A stretch of DNA of 64,000 bases from Sinonovacula constricta (Eukaryota > Mollusca > Bivalvia > Cardiida > Solecurtidae), in contig CM017568.1 in assembly GCA_007844125.1 (NCBI GenBank), forward strand, positions 5,042,685-5,106,684, in the 5' to 3' direction. The notes beneath the pieces were generated by a model that was not told where the DNA came from, made no database searches, and was given only the letters and a program-made list of their open reading frames with translations. Positions 21,986-37,200 of the stretch are shown piece by piece. Each line of letters begins with the position of its first letter. Position 1 is the stretch's first letter. Made by a program: the position numbers and the translations under genes.

Positions 21986-24900
21986 GAGAGAAGCTGTCTT
22001 TCAATATCTACAATCATTGTGAGATATGAACCTTTAGGCATCAGGTTTCCTAATGGTCAAAATAATATCATTCTTTCTTTGAAATAACATAAAATAAAAA
22101 TAACAGTAAGAGAAACTTAAGTAAATCTCAACATTATCTATAACATCACCTTTATTTATGCATCTGCATGACTACAACATTACTATTATGCATCCTGTAA
22201 AAAAGATCAACTATTACTGTAGACAGCAAGGATCTAGAATCTCCCACTATATCAAACACTATAAAAAAGCGAGTACCTTTGGTTTTAAAATCAGATAACA
22301 ACATCAAGAAATAAACAAACAACTTAAAAATTATTACATACATGACACAGTACTTTAATAATTGGTAATTACTGAATTTAAATTGTAAACAATGATCAAA
22401 AATCACTCATCTCTTTCAAACACTAACATTGGAAAATGTTGGTGATGAAGAACTCGGATAACAAGATTTCTTATAAAATATGGATTTCTGAAATAATGCA
22501 CATATATATATATATACTAAAAACAAAATAAGTCTTATTTAAGAATCTCTAAAGATAAATTCTCTCTCTCATAGATATGTGAATTTTTATATACGGGTTT
22601 AACCATGAAAAAATATGCAATTTATCTATTAAATTGTAACTTTTAAAATAGTACATAATTGTTTAATCCTTAGAGGTTTTAGTAAACAAAAACTTAATAT
22701 ATAAATTATTAATATTTAAAAACATGTCCACTTATCCATTTCAAATATGACTTTCTTATATTTATTAAGATTTTTATGGACCTTCAGTTCTCCAAATTAA
22801 CCACACAAAATGCATTTAAAAGAATACATATTCAGAATACCTATTAATGCACCTATAATGATAATATGTACATCTAATCCAAAGTGCACTGCAAACAGTA
22901 ATATGTTTATCATGTACTATTGTGCATCATGAGTGGGAAACAGGTACAAGTCTTAAATCAAGTGTTGTCAGTAGACAGCATGCTCCACATGTCTCAGTGC
23001 TGAACAGTATACTGTTAGCTGTTACTAACCTATAAGTGTTATCTGGTCTATTGAAATGGACTCCACTTCATAACAGGTACTCCATGTTCAGTGTGAATGT
23101 CAGTGGTTTTTGAGGAATTGCTTTTAACAGAAAAGTTTTCAATGCCAATGCACACACCAACAATTGTGTCATGACAATAACCCCACGTTTTTTTCTTCAA
23201 AATATACTTTTGTTTATAAACAGTTTCAGCTTGTTACACCCAAAACAGAGAATTACAATACACAACTTACTAATTACAGTTATTTCAGTAACGTCAAACA
23301 TTGTCAAAAGTTGTTCAATGGGTACAAAAGAGGCTGATTAGCCCTGTGTATCCCCCACCCGCAATGAATAACTAGAGGCACTAGTGTACATTGTCAGGGC
23401 TAGAAATTAAAGATTTTTGTAGCAGTTATCAGTGAAGATGATGTATATCTGTCTGCCACACCTAATCTATTGATGCTATAATTTTCATGCCTCAATCACA
23501 AAATATGCCAATACAGACACTAAACTGTAACTTCTACAGATCCCAGGTGTTGCAATTAACTTCTACTTGATTTTGGTTCAGAATTGTGAGATAGATTTTA
23601 CCAGACATACTGTCCTGTCTTGGAACTCTAAACCAATTAACACATTTCTCAATGAATGATTTATAATCACTATGAATTGTACTAGATGTAGAATATTAAT
23701 GAATGCATTTGACTGGCCTTAATGACTAGATCATATCTATGGTAAGAGCTTGGTAATGCCATGAAATGTGAGCATTTCTGAAATGCTCAGTGTTTATTAC
23801 TCAAGTATCCAATCTCTAATAATATTTTTTCCCATGGTCAAGCACTATTCTAATCAAATGTATAAACAGAGCATAAATTAGACTTTTTAAATATGTTAAA
23901 CTTGTTTGTTTTTTAAAATACATCACAGTGACTAATAAAGACCACAATAGTGACATCCAGCTATTTTAGCTATTTTAGTGGTGGAAGACCCCCAGTCAAA
24001 CCCAGTCAGCATAGGTAGAACCACCAGCACACTGCAGCTCAGCTGGAAAACCTTAATGCTACAACAGGACTCAAACCCAAGGGGTTAGACACTAAGCAGT
24101 CAGAGGAGTTACAAATCGGTAATTCTACACACTACAGGCGCCCCACTGTTGAAGCTGAAACTGACAACAAACCCCCAAAAAACAAGTCACACATGGATGA
24201 TTTTTTGTCTAAAAGTGAAGAAACATTTTAGACTGAATGTACAAAAAGTAATGGCCATTAAACTAGTTTTAATATACTAAAAGGATGGTAAATTAAAAAA
24301 TAGTATGAAATAATAGCTTTTTTACTAAAGACTTATCCATCTATATGGTGTACACACAGTATATATATATTAATAAATATATATCATGTACATAAAATGC
24401 AGTGAAATTAATAAGTTTTAAGATACACTCAACATTCTTTATCTTACAGCATGATGATTTATGAAACCAATAAAGTTACAAGAATTGTCAAACTTTGTCA
24501 ACATACTAGTTTTAAGGTGCAGAAACTAAGCTGAATTATATTTATGTTGCATAGTGTAATGAAAATCATATACTAGAATAAATGTGTATTTTGTTCTATT
24601 GTCTCAAATCAATCCATATGACTGTATTTGTACTTTATTCTCAAATGACTTATGAAACAATAAGAATTCTCAAACTTTGTCAAACACAGATATTATGTTA
24701 AAGGTACAGAAACTAAGCTGAATGTATTTTTGTTGCATAATAAAACTCATGAACTACTACTACAGTACTTTTTGTTACTTTTTCTTAGGACAGTCCACTA
24801 TCTATATCATTTTCTCAAATGACTTATGATACCAGTGAAGATTTAGAGTATCCATACTCAGTTAAACACTAATGTCCTCATAAGGCCCATATTTTATTTT

Positions 24901-25152
24901 AATTATTTTTTTACAATTTGATACAACTTCTTCATAGGTGGCATTGTTTTTTAGTCATCTGCAGTAAAAATAAGAAAAGACACTGGTTATTTGTACCTTA
25001 AAAAATCAAGGCAAGTTTTCCTTTGTTGCATTTTGAATATCAGCTTAGTTTGAAAATTTAAAAAAAAGAAGATTCTTGTATATCTCCTAAGAAATAAAAA
25101 AAAACACATGAAAGTGATGCTGGAACCCAAGACACACATGGTTGGGATCTGT
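21986..25152. other. RIC3 3' flank / possible long 3' UTR
   Basis: AT-rich, with no open coding region recognised. Two stretches near 24410-24560 and 24600-24750 share 'ttatgaaacaataa', 'caaactttgtcaa' and 'cagaaactaagctgaat', i.e. a diverged direct duplication of about 200 bp; part of it recurs near 24820. Polyadenylation hexamers for the minus strand are present. Confidence 0.4.
24893..24898 (-). terminator. Possible RIC3 polyadenylation signal
   Basis: AATAAA on the minus strand, about 255 nt past the RIC3 stop codon. It is one of several such hexamers in this AT-rich flank, so actual use is uncertain. Confidence 0.3.
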
Positions 25153-25247
25153 CTAGTCCTCCGTCCTTGGAACACGCTTCCGTACACTGGTCACCACATC
25201 CTCCTCATCCTCTTTTCTGTCCTTTAGTATCACTTCTTCCTCCTCCA
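25153..25247 (-). CDS. RIC3: RIC3 exon 7 (C-terminus)
   Basis: Acceptor TCTTACAG; encodes EEEEVILKDRKEDEEDVV then TSVRKRVPRTED and TAG. The acidic stretch followed by an R-K-R-x-P end resembles the C-terminus of vertebrate RIC3. Confidence 0.85.
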
Positions 25248-28200
25248 CTGTAAGACATCAAGAGTAAATAAGAATGGAAAGATAAAGAGAACATATCATA
25301 TTGTGAAACAAGACATTTGTCAAATGATGTGCTACAAAGTTTGTACAAGATGCTGCAGGTACATTTATAATGTAATAATAATTATGTACATTTTTTTTTT
25401 AAGTAATAGTGAACTTGACCATGACCTGGTAATTCCTAAAATCAATTCCAACCTGCCTCGTCATCAAAGACTTCTATTTAGTATTTGACAATAATATTTT
25501 TAAATCATAACACACCTTTTCAAATGCATAATAAACAATAACATTTTAAATACCAGGACCTTTAAAAAACCTTGTCAAAAAATTGACCACGCCATAGGTT
25601 AATACAAAGAAAATAATTAAACAGCAGTTAACACTATCTGTGAGAAAACAGTTGATCTTTTTCGCTATTCTGGTCTTTCTGACTTTTCAAATTAGGTATT
25701 TAATCACAAAATATTTGTCCTATGAAATCTTAGCATTGTGACACATATCTGAATAAAGCAGTCTCCAAACAGTTTTAAGATATTATATTATAGGGTACCA
25801 CCCTAAGCATGCACAACGTAATTAAGCTAGCCAAATATACTGGAAGACTGCATCTGAACAACAATAACAAAAAAAACACATCAATTTGCAACATTGATGT
25901 GACCTGGACAGAGTTAATCTATTTTTTGTTTAATCTTGTGCACAAAAGGAGAAGTTTGTTAAACACTGAATTTACAGATCAAAATTGATAACTTGATTTT
26001 AATGTGAATACTTATTCTTCATTTTTTCATTATCAAAACCAATTTCAAATTATTCTGTTCACTTTAGCTCTATCTACCTAGTCAATTATTAAATGGCTCA
26101 TTCACTAATTTATCTTATACATATATTAGAAAGAAACATTTGCCAAATATCATTGTGTAATGTAAACATGTCTGACAAATCACTTGAGTGTCAGAACAGA
26201 GACTACTCTGTGTCCTGGCTGCTTTAAAGCATTGATAAGATCACCCAAGCTGCTTGACATGCCGTTGTTTGTGAAAGGTGCAGTATACCTGGATTATCTC
26301 CCTTGTCCTGCTCTTCTGTCTGTGAGCTGAGAGTCTCGACCTCTACAGGGCTTGAGTCACGCTCTGAGGAAGTGATGATCTCATAACTCTCTGACTCATG
26401 GCTAGACCCTTCACTCACATTGCTTGGCTCCTAACAGTATGAAAACAGGGTAAATGAAATAAAAAGACATTTTCAGGGGAATAGGTTGCAAAATTATGTT
26501 CACCATGGCAAAATGTTGTTCATTATAAAGCTTTAATGATAAGATTAACTGACTACACATTGTATAGGTGGTTTCAGGGTGCCTGAGAATATTAATGCAA
26601 TGGGATGCAATGAGTGCTAAGATAGCAAAAAGTTGTTCCTATTCAATGGTGTCTATTATGTCTCCAAATAAAAGAGAACTGTCCTATGATTATTAACATA
26701 TATTAGGCAGGAAGAACTGTAGTTTTGGAACTGAAAAGAAATAATATAATATATCATTCACAACCAGTTTTAAATTCTCACTTAAAAACTTAAAATATTT
26801 ACTTTATTTCCACATTATTAACATTGAAGCCAAAATTTCTAGGGCTGGGAAACATGTCATGATGTATTTATGGCAACAACATCACAATTTTTTTTGTGTG
26901 TAAGCTTAAATATAGTTTGAGGTTGTCAGCAGTTTTACACCAAACATTAAAAAGGTCGAGGATAACACAATTATTAAACACAACTCATTGTTATCCTATA
27001 CCCTGAATAAATGATCCCTGACCCATTTCCTACACCATCACTTACTGGACTGCTATCCTCTTCTCCCTTCCCTTGAATGTTGCTACTGGTGTCCCCTCCA
27101 TTGTTGCTGGTATTATCTCCATGATTGTTGCTTGTATTATCTTGACTGGTTTCATCTTGACCCTCATTGCCACTTCTTGCTGCTTTCGTCTCTCCACCTA
27201 CTTCTTCTAAAGTTGTCTGCCCCTGCTGGCTACTTGGGCTACTACCACAGGTGGCTGCATGTGCCAGGGGTCTGTCCTGTGACCTTCTCAGCAGAGCCAA
27301 CCTTCATCTGTACAGCTTGCATGGCTGCTAGGATCTTGGACATCTGAGCTTCAGTCTCAGCCAGGCGCTGCTGCAGCTTCCGCATGTCCAAATCTGGGGA
27401 GATAGAGATTCATAATTATAGGCATCACTTAATCTTTTCTATGCATAGCTTCTCAGCAAATAAAGCAGAGCTTAAAAATTGTGGAGAGAATCAAATCAAA
27501 TAATTAAGTTGATACAGTATTGTGATTTATCGGTAGGCTCTAGATAAATTCCACAAATGCATTTTTAAGCTGTGCTTCGTCATGGCTATCAGAATTAAAA
27601 CATAGAAAATGAATGCACCTAAGAAACTGGTGTAAGGAATATTTGTTTATTTGGTTTATCGTCCCACCAACAGTATCACTTATCCATCAACAGTTTATCA
27701 GTTAACTGGAGACGGTGGCCACTTGAAGCAGATATAGTGTTACATTCATTGTGTATAACATGCCGTGACCACCTAGCATGATACTACATCCAGTCATATT
27801 ATCCTGAATAACCAACCAGTCATGGAACTAGCCTTATATTTGCTTGAGCATTAACAAGGGAGCTAGTAAGGAGTGCTTTTTGAACAAAAATAAAGACATA
27901 ATAGATGGTGTACTATAAATAGACAACTAAGGACAACATGTCAAGATGCAAGACACATAAAAAGCACTTATTTTTTACCTTTGATCTGTATGTCTGATCT
28001 TGACCTTTGAGAAGGCCATATGCCCAAATATACTTTTCATCAAAGTAAACACTTGAGCTAAGATATTTAAAAATCCCTCAATCTAAGTTTAAGTTACATC
28101 CCAGACAAACAAATACAGACACGCACTCGTGCACATACAGCCAATCACCTTTGTGACAGCTCAGTTAAGCTCAGGGCAAGCAGGATTGATACAAAATGAA

Positions 28201-31200
28201 AATATAAAAATATAGCCAAGTGCCCAATGAATGGAATACTGGATGTGCTGTAGGCAAAGCACAAGGTCCATGTATGAGAGACCAACTGTTACAGCTGCAA
28301 GACAATCTAATGTAGCGAGTGCATAAATGAATGTGCTACAAGATCCTTTGAGAAGAAGAAGGAAGCAGTTTATCCACTATAAATAAAGACCTTACCTAAA
28401 TTACTTAATTAAGTCATAATAATTTGTCAAAATGACATCAACTTGAAAAACTAGAGCAGCCACTTAATAAAAAGTGAAAGCCGCAACCACCATAAAATTG
28501 ATATTAAATAACAAAACATATTGATTTATCAATATGTAATAATTTTATTTTACCATGATTTAAAGTTACCAAAACAACTACAACTTACGAATAACTAGGT
28601 ATTTGAATAATTCTAGCCATTTTGTTGAAGAAAAACTTCATTATACACAAATAGAATCAGAAAATAAATGTTAACAAGTGGCAAACAATATATTTTGAAA
28701 GAATATATTGTCAAAAGTGAAAAACAAGAACTTTAAAGCAAGTGAAAAAAGCTGGTTTTGTGGGAATAAAAATAATCATAAACTTACAACTGTTTTTTAA
28801 CAGTATCACTAGAAATTAGTAAATAACTTTTTATGAAAACTGCAACTGACCAACATGAAATGTAAGGAACATAAATGAATATAAACCATGTCACAAATAA
28901 CAGCGGGACGGTCAAATGACAAGTTGCAGAAGCTTATGGAGGTAGAACAACCTTCACACAGAACCAAGAACAACCATCAGCATTCAGCAAACCAGAGGAA
29001 ATATCTTAAGGCTTACACGAGTATTTGTCTCTATGGACAGATGATAAATACTTTTCAGTTAGTGTTGGACACCATTCCAAGGCATTTGATTGGTCAGATT
29101 AAAATAGTAAGTGAACAATATAATGTCCAATCTCTGACTAGAACCCAGTGATTCATCTCAGACAGGATGATGTTTGAAGAAATTCAAACCAATGCATGAC
29201 AGACAGAGCTGTTCTTACAAAGCAGGGGTCATATTGAGAAAATGTATATGTAAATTCAACTTTACACAAATGTTCATGTTAATTCTATATGAAAGTGTGA
29301 TGATTTCGCCATTCATTTAACAGCCTTCCAACAAAGTACTGAAGCTTTAGGATCCATTTTTATTTTAGAACAAAATATTTTATCAAGAGTATCAGACAAA
29401 AATACTACCACATACAAGGGCTAATTACTGTCAAATTATTATTGTTGAAACTGTTAAACAAGAGGTCTCAGTTTGGTGAAAGCTTTACCACAGTTAAGCA
29501 AAAATTTTGATACATAGACCCATTGGATACGCACTTTATATTTTTATTTATAATGTTGCATCTCTTACAAGCTACGAGCATTGCTTATGACTGACATATC
29601 TTACAGATTGTGCTGTTCTGAGACGTACAAGACTTTATCTAACTTAATGACAACACATTATTCTTAAGACCAGCAAGTTTCATATAACCTTGGGATCAGA
29701 TAATGCTATTTTAGAACATTATTCATTGCGTTTCATCAAACATTACTTTTTTAACAAAAAGTTCAAAAAATGTCAACTTGACCTTCACTGTAAAAAAACA
29801 ACAGCAACAATTTGATGAAGCTACATTACTTTTTGCTGGGCTTTGATAACAAAATATCCCAGTATTGTCCATGTTTAATCAATTATATTATGTTGTGCAA
29901 AAAAGTTTGCTACCAGTGAAGCAAATATACAATACAATAAAATATTGATTTTTAGATTTTCTATTTACCTAACAAATGAAAAGCAAACAATTTGTAATGA
30001 AGTTGTGAGTACAACCCATTATTTGACTGACCTAATACATTTTACCATTGTTATTTCTTACCCTGCCCAGGTATGAAGATTTTTTGTTTGTAAATATACA
30101 TGCTGTACTCTTCACATTTGATTATGAAGTAAGGCACAATAAAAAGCAATGTGTTAGGTCAAATGAGTACAAGAAAATGAAGGAGAATGAAGATAGAGTA
30201 CATAAGTAATTGAACTATTGATTCATTCACAACCAAGATACAGCTATTTAGAATACAGAACATACACCTTCAACCCTGGCCTTTGCGACAGACAACCGGT
30301 TCTTATCCACAATACATAATGTCTTAATATAACAGATTTTCCTAAAAAAAAATTAAGCCAAAATAATTTTTGTGTAAAATACAGCTTAAATAAAAACAAA
30401 AAGCTTTAAATAATATAGCGTAAATGGATTCTGGTGACCTTGACTGTGAAGACAGGCTTCCAAGTCTAAGATTTGACATTGGCAATGGTTTTCAAAAAAT
30501 CTATGTATTCATGCTTTATAGAGGTTCAAATCCAACATAAAATATTCTCTTTAAGTTTTAGGCAGTTATAAAACTCTTGTGCATTTGCGACTATCATTAC
30601 CCTTGATTGATTACTTTAGATAGATGAATATTTGTCAAAAGAAAACTGCAAAAAAGTGCATAAAGATACAGTAGCTCAGGCATGAAACAAGAATACATTA
30701 GGCCAAAATAACTTGTATAAGCCACTTGCATATTTCTCTAATGAAACAACAGCAATGTAGTAAAAAGATACTGACTATAGGTGGACATTTTAGGCGCATT
30801 CAGAAACTGCCAATTTTTTGACTGATTGACAGAATATATCATTGAAGGCTGGCGATGAAAATCTTAGTATTGTTGTGTTCAAGCTCTAAGGCCCAAAAGT
30901 ATACAGCTGAGAGAAGCATAACCTACCTAAAACTGATTATATTGTATATATGACTATATGAAGGAAGGCTGACAATGGACATCTTACTATTGTCGTTCTC
31001 CTGGACCCTATCAGCCATCTCGTGCAGTTCATGCAGGTGTTTAGACAACTCATCCTGTGACAAAGGTTTATCAACACTCGCTCTAACTCTACCTTCATCA
31101 AATGAGTCTTCAGCTGTCAAATCAAGGGGTCTCCTCTCGGGGCTACGTGAAGGGCTCTGCCGAGATTTCTCTTCTTTCTTGTTGAACACCTGGAGTGGTA

Positions 31201-34200
31201 ATTATAAAATAGGATGAATAGTAGTTTTGAAAGGCAGACATAAATGAGCTAACATGATTTGGTTTATTGTCTTATTATTACAGTACTTTTTTTATCTAGT
31301 TCAAAGAGTCCTTCTTAGTGTTAAGTATTCATTGGTCAACACTGGCAAAAACTTTTACTTATTATTCCATTATGAAATGGCTTTATGCTACAAGTGTTTT
31401 TACTGTTGTTTTTTTACAAAATTATCCTTAAACCTAACCCTACTTAATTCTTAATTACCTATACTTATAGGTAGCTTCTTTTTTGAGTAAACTCAAGAAT
31501 AGAGACTGAAGCAAAACAGTTCAAAATAAGAAGTACATGGCAAAGAAGACTTGCCACAACCTTCAGCATCAACTACTTGTTGGGCCCAACATTAATCCAA
31601 ATAAACTGATAACTACTGGTTCAAACCTGTCAAAATTATAACATAGATTATGCCGAAATTTACAAGTAAAATTGTGCCAATCACAATGTATACTAAAACC
31701 ACCATTTAATCTACAGGTACCAAGACCCAGCGCACAGTCAGTTGAGCACTGAATTACCTACCATACAAAGGACCAATGTTTTCATTTTTACAGAAACTAA
31801 TCTTTTTTTAAAGTTTTTGTTTAGTAACATGTATGTCTTTTTCTTTCTTTTTTTCAAACTAGCAGATTCTGAGTTCCATTTATAAACTAGATTTTTAGTT
31901 TTAGGTTTAAACCACAGATCATTCACAATGGTTATAAAACAAAATGCCTGCCAGTGTTATTGTTGGTTAAAGCTCGAAAGGATACAATATACAAATCATC
32001 TAGACATACTGCCAGAGATGTGGCAGGAAAGAAAAGTACAGTTCCTGATCAGACAATACCCAGCAGAAACTGGCTGGTTAGAATCAGGATCTACACTATG
32101 TTGTATATCATTTTGTACAAAGTGTTTTCCAACCACCCTAACATAATACCCTACCATTAAGTGTTAACTCACCACCCCTACATAATACCCTACCATTAAG
32201 TGTTAACTAACCACCCCTATATAATACCCTTCCATTAAGTGTTAACCAATCACCCCTTTATAATACCCTACCATTAAGTGTTAACCAATCACCCCTTTAT
32301 AATACCCTACCGTTAAGTGTTAACCAATCACCCCTTTATAATACCCTACCATTAAGTGTTAACCAACCACCCCTACATAATACCCTACCATTAAGTGTTA
32401 ACCAACCACCCCTACATAATACCCTACCATTAAGTGTTAACCAATCACCCCTTTATAATACCCTACCATTAAGTGTTAACCAACCACCCCTACATAATAC
32501 CCTACCATTAAGTGTTAACCAACCACCCCTACATAATACCCTACCATTAAGTGTTAACCAACCACCCCTACATAATACCCTATCATTAAGCGTTAACCAA
32601 CCACCCCTACATAATACCCTACCATTAAGTGTTAACCAACCACCCCTACATAATACCCTACCATTAAGTGTTAACCAACCACACCTACATAATACCCTAT
32701 CATTAAGCGTTAACCAACCACCCCTACATAATACTCTACCATTAAGTATTAACCAATCACCCCTATCTAATACCCTATCATTACGTGTTAACCAATCACC
32801 CCTACCTTAAAAAGAGTATAAACCAGGTAGATGACAATGCCTATAGCGTACATCGGCAGGATAATACCCATCATCCCGCGGCCAGACCCCTTGCCTGACT
32901 GGCGACTCTGTTCAGCAGATGCAGCTCTCATCCCAGGATGAGGACCTTGCTGTAACACAACAAAAAGGACAAGTGTAAATATTTCTTGAGTTTTTACTGG
33001 CATTTAGATAACACTTGGTTTTTAAACCCTTAAGAGGTAGTCCAGTGGTGTGAGCATGTTAGGTGGGCTATATATTGCTATCAATGTCATCAACATAGTA
33101 GACATTGGACAGTTGGTTATGTTTGTCTATCCAATCAGCGTACAGCACAGAAGCACATGCTTTCCGTATGTGATACTGATTATGAAACTGGTATGAATAG
33201 AAACTGTCTAAATATCAATGGGAAGGAGTTTAACACAAATTGTACAGCCGAACATGGTTCACTTTAAACTGCCTTGAAAGTTTGTTTTGTAATTGGTTAA
33301 AATGTGTACAGGAAAGTATAGAATGACATTACAATAATATCACTTTGATAAGTATGTTAACAAATAATCAGTTGATGGCCCATTCCACCTTACTCTAGTT
33401 CATTGTAAGTGTTGAGCAAACACTTACACGAAAACTTTTAGCCTGTTCGTGCATTTCTTGGGCTTTCTGGCTCAGGTGTGGATGCCTATCTCTCAGTGGT
33501 GGTGGGACAAAATCTGAAAAATACCACAGTATATATATATAGCTATGTAGCTATCATATTTCCATACTTGTAAAGTATGTCAAACTAAAGCTCCTGCCAT
33601 TAGTTTGTCAACAATTTTAAACAGTTCTCAAACATATGTATTTTTGTAAAATAAATAGAATAAAAAAAAGAGTTATCCCAATCTATATTTATACTAACAA
33701 GTGGCCATTCATACAGCTACACTGATGCCAATCATACATCCTGTTCATTTCCATTTCATCAGCAAATCTCGACCTTATTTTTAATGAGTTACATTTTTTA
33801 ACATTACTGTGTTACTTATACCACAGATTATTGTAAAATAAATATAAAAACAATGTGAAAATTATTGTTCAGGCACTTAAAAAATCAAAAGAATTTGAAT
33901 TTAGATGTTATAGAAATAATTTATCGGAATTTTTTGGAAAAAATATATTTTTTCTCTTCTGTCAGCTTAGATTTTTCAAGACACAACGGCAAAAAAATTC
34001 AAAACTGTTTAAGTTATTTCAAATTTACATGAAATTTATGTGAATCAAATACTGATCTAAATATTTATAAGGTCACACAACATACAATTTATACATGCGT
34101 TACTTTTAAAAATATAATGAAGTTTTCAGAATACTGTTTTTAATATTAAAATAGCTTTTATCACTGCAAAATGTTTAACATCAAATGTACCAAAACTTTT

Positions 34201-37200
34201 AACCTGATAAAAAGTGACATTATGGATATTGTGCTGTTGTTTTTTTTCATCAATGTGCTCTTCTATATAAAAAAATGGATTGTTTTTGTAAGAAAATATT
34301 TATATAATTTTATGTGTTTGTAAAAATTCTATATTCTCAAGTTTCAAAACATAGGTTTTAGTACTTTATTTTATTGTTTATCTATTCTTACCAGTTCAGA
34401 AACAAAAAACAAACCAAGCCTGTTACAATGTACATCAATGTGTAGGGCAGTAAAAACTGATTAATTATCATAATAATTGGTTTAATGTTCTTTATTTCAG
34501 ATTAAAATTGTCAAACAAAAGTTTAATTGATGTGACTATATAATTGTAGACTTCAGTAGCAACAAACTATTGAATAGTTATGTGTATTGTCTCTCAAATG
34601 TGTACTCTCCATATATCGCAGTATGTATCAATACATATTGGGTATGTTTTATATTGGAAAACTTTACCTTGCTCACTATGTATCGTAAGAGGTTTTTTCT
34701 TTACAGAATGTTAACAAATTATTTTTATGATAAGACTTTTTATTAGTGTAAATAATAGAACTAACACAAGACAAAAACAATTCCCAACTTAAATTATCAA
34801 CTTCAGCAGATATTGATGCAGTGAACTGGTTAGATAGTAGATACAGTCTTGGAGACTGGTCTGACAGAATGTTCTGGACACTGTGTTTTGTAACTACTTA
34901 GTTTTTTGAAGTACACAAAATACTGAGTCAGTTCTTGACTAGAAACTAAAAAACTATTAACAGAACACTAATCACACTAACTGTACCTTATACATAATGG
35001 AGTTAATGTTTTATCCACAGTCTACTGAAAATGCACATTTCAAAACCTCCGTTGGAGGTGAGAATCTTTATACACATGTAGCTGTTAACAATGTCATGAT
35101 ACAGTCGAAGACACAGCATTCAATACACCACAATTTTTTTTGTCTAGATTGGCTGATGATGTGAGTGTAACAAAGCTGAGTGATGTAGGAAATCTGCTTC
35201 ATTTCAGCTTTTCCACATGGTGACGTATAGTGTTGTTTTTTTTCAATTTGTAGTTCCGCTGCTATTCTTGATTGTCTTATTACATAAAATGCATATAGCT
35301 TCTGATTTGTCAGAGAACTTAATAGCTTTTCTGCATTTACCTTGAAAGTAGCACCATATATCAACTTTGGCTGCTTTGTTTGGGATCAATTCATATTAAT
35401 GCTCTTTGTGGGCTGCCATTTTGTTATGGGACACTACTTATACCAGTTTCATACCCTTTTGTATCGTACTGTGCATTTTAAAACTGCGAGCAATGGTGAA
35501 TTGTTATACCACTACTGTTGAATAACGAGTATCCAGTTTAGTGAAGGTTTAAATTGTGCTAAAAGCTATGTATTCCATTTTTCCCTCGAATTTTAAGAAT
35601 CTATCTAAATGCTATTTTTCCTTTTTTCATTAGAAAGATGCAGAGAGTAAATAAAATAAAAAAATAAAAATAATACCAAAATAAAGTTTGACAAGTCTAC
35701 CACTTATTTATGCTGGAAAAGTTATGAAATATTCCCATTTCCTTGACATTATAACAGGAATCAGCATGCTTTTGTTAACATTGCTAATTTTTATTTAAAA
35801 GTGTGTCTCTCTTTTGAAGATTGGTGTTTTTTAATTCATATTGTTGAAATATCATGCTCCTAGCCTAAATTATGCCATTGTTTGTGAAACAACTATATGC
35901 GGCAACAAAAACAAAAAATAACAAAAAAGCATCAAAATATGACTCAGAGAAAATTAAGTGCAAAAACCATACATTTTTTTATGATTTTAACATAAGTGAT
36001 TTCAACATTCCATGATAAATAGTACAGGCATTACCAAATGTAATTAATGCATGTATTATACAGGAAAATACCTCTTGCAAGGTCAACAGTTACTCTTTAT
36101 TTATTGGTCATAGAACGGGACAAAAACCAGGAAATAAATAAAATTCAAAGTGAAAGACATTTGTATAATCATGTACTGAAATTTGCATTTTAGGGTCAAA
36201 TCAAGACTTATAAATGCTTTTGTCTGTATGTAGTTAATGCAGAGGTGTTTAAACATTATTAAATCAAATTATTTACCCTTGTGACTATGTAATTATTTTG
36301 AAGATAAAATAATAAAATAGTTTATGAACATTAGTTTGTTTTTGTGGGGTTTAAAAAAAACAAAAAAAACACACCAATTAACTTATAAATTAGAGCTACA
36401 CAAAGAACAGAACTTAGCAAGCACACATGCATGCAGGTACATAAGACCTAAGAAATATTTCCATAACATTTGTAATTTTGACCAAAAAGCATAATGTATA
36501 TATCTGTGCTGATTGCCAATGACAGGGCTTTATTTTCTTCTTTAATCGGAGCATTCCATCAGAAATTCTTTTTAAAATCATGCAGTTTTCCTCAGAAAGT
36601 AACTTTACATCATGCTTTTTCATTCCTATTTAAGGAAGAAATCAGGCTATTTTCCCCCAAATTATAAGGCATGGGCCCCCTTACCCTGGCGGTGAAAAAA
36701 AGCCGTGAATGGCAACAGAAAGTTTAAAAGTTATTTCAGTTCAGGTTCTTTATTAGGCTTGGAAATTCTGAAACAGGAAATGTCTAGTTTAGATGATGCA
36801 TCATGTAATGACAAACTGGAAAGTCAAAGATTAAGTGTTAGTAACTTGTGGTGGGAATCCAAGTTGTTTTAGTATACAAAATCTTTATTTCCACCAATAT
36901 ATGTGATATGCATTATGTTTTTTTGTTTGTTTGTTTCCACCAATATATGTGATATGCATTGTTTTTTTGTTTTTTTTTGTTTTTTACAAATGAACAGTAG
37001 AACAATTTCAAAGGTATGCAATGTACATAAATAAAATACACATACATGGAATAACACTCATAAAAGTCAATTCTTTGAATTTAAAGTTTGTACTATATTT
37101 CTACATAAGATCTACTACCTGTGCCATTACTTTAATTTTGATACATCGAATAAGAAAGCCAGTAAATCTGATGCAAAAACAGAAACCGTGAACAGGAACC

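Noticed and set aside
26974..27300. Separate minus-strand gene of 108 codons
   Set aside because: It is the frame-shifted 3' half of RIC3 exon 5 running past the donor into the intron.
35068..35364. 98-codon minus-strand frame in RIC3 intron 1 as an extra exon
   Set aside because: No domain, no flanking splice sites in usable phase, and RIC3 exons 1 and 2 already join in phase without it.
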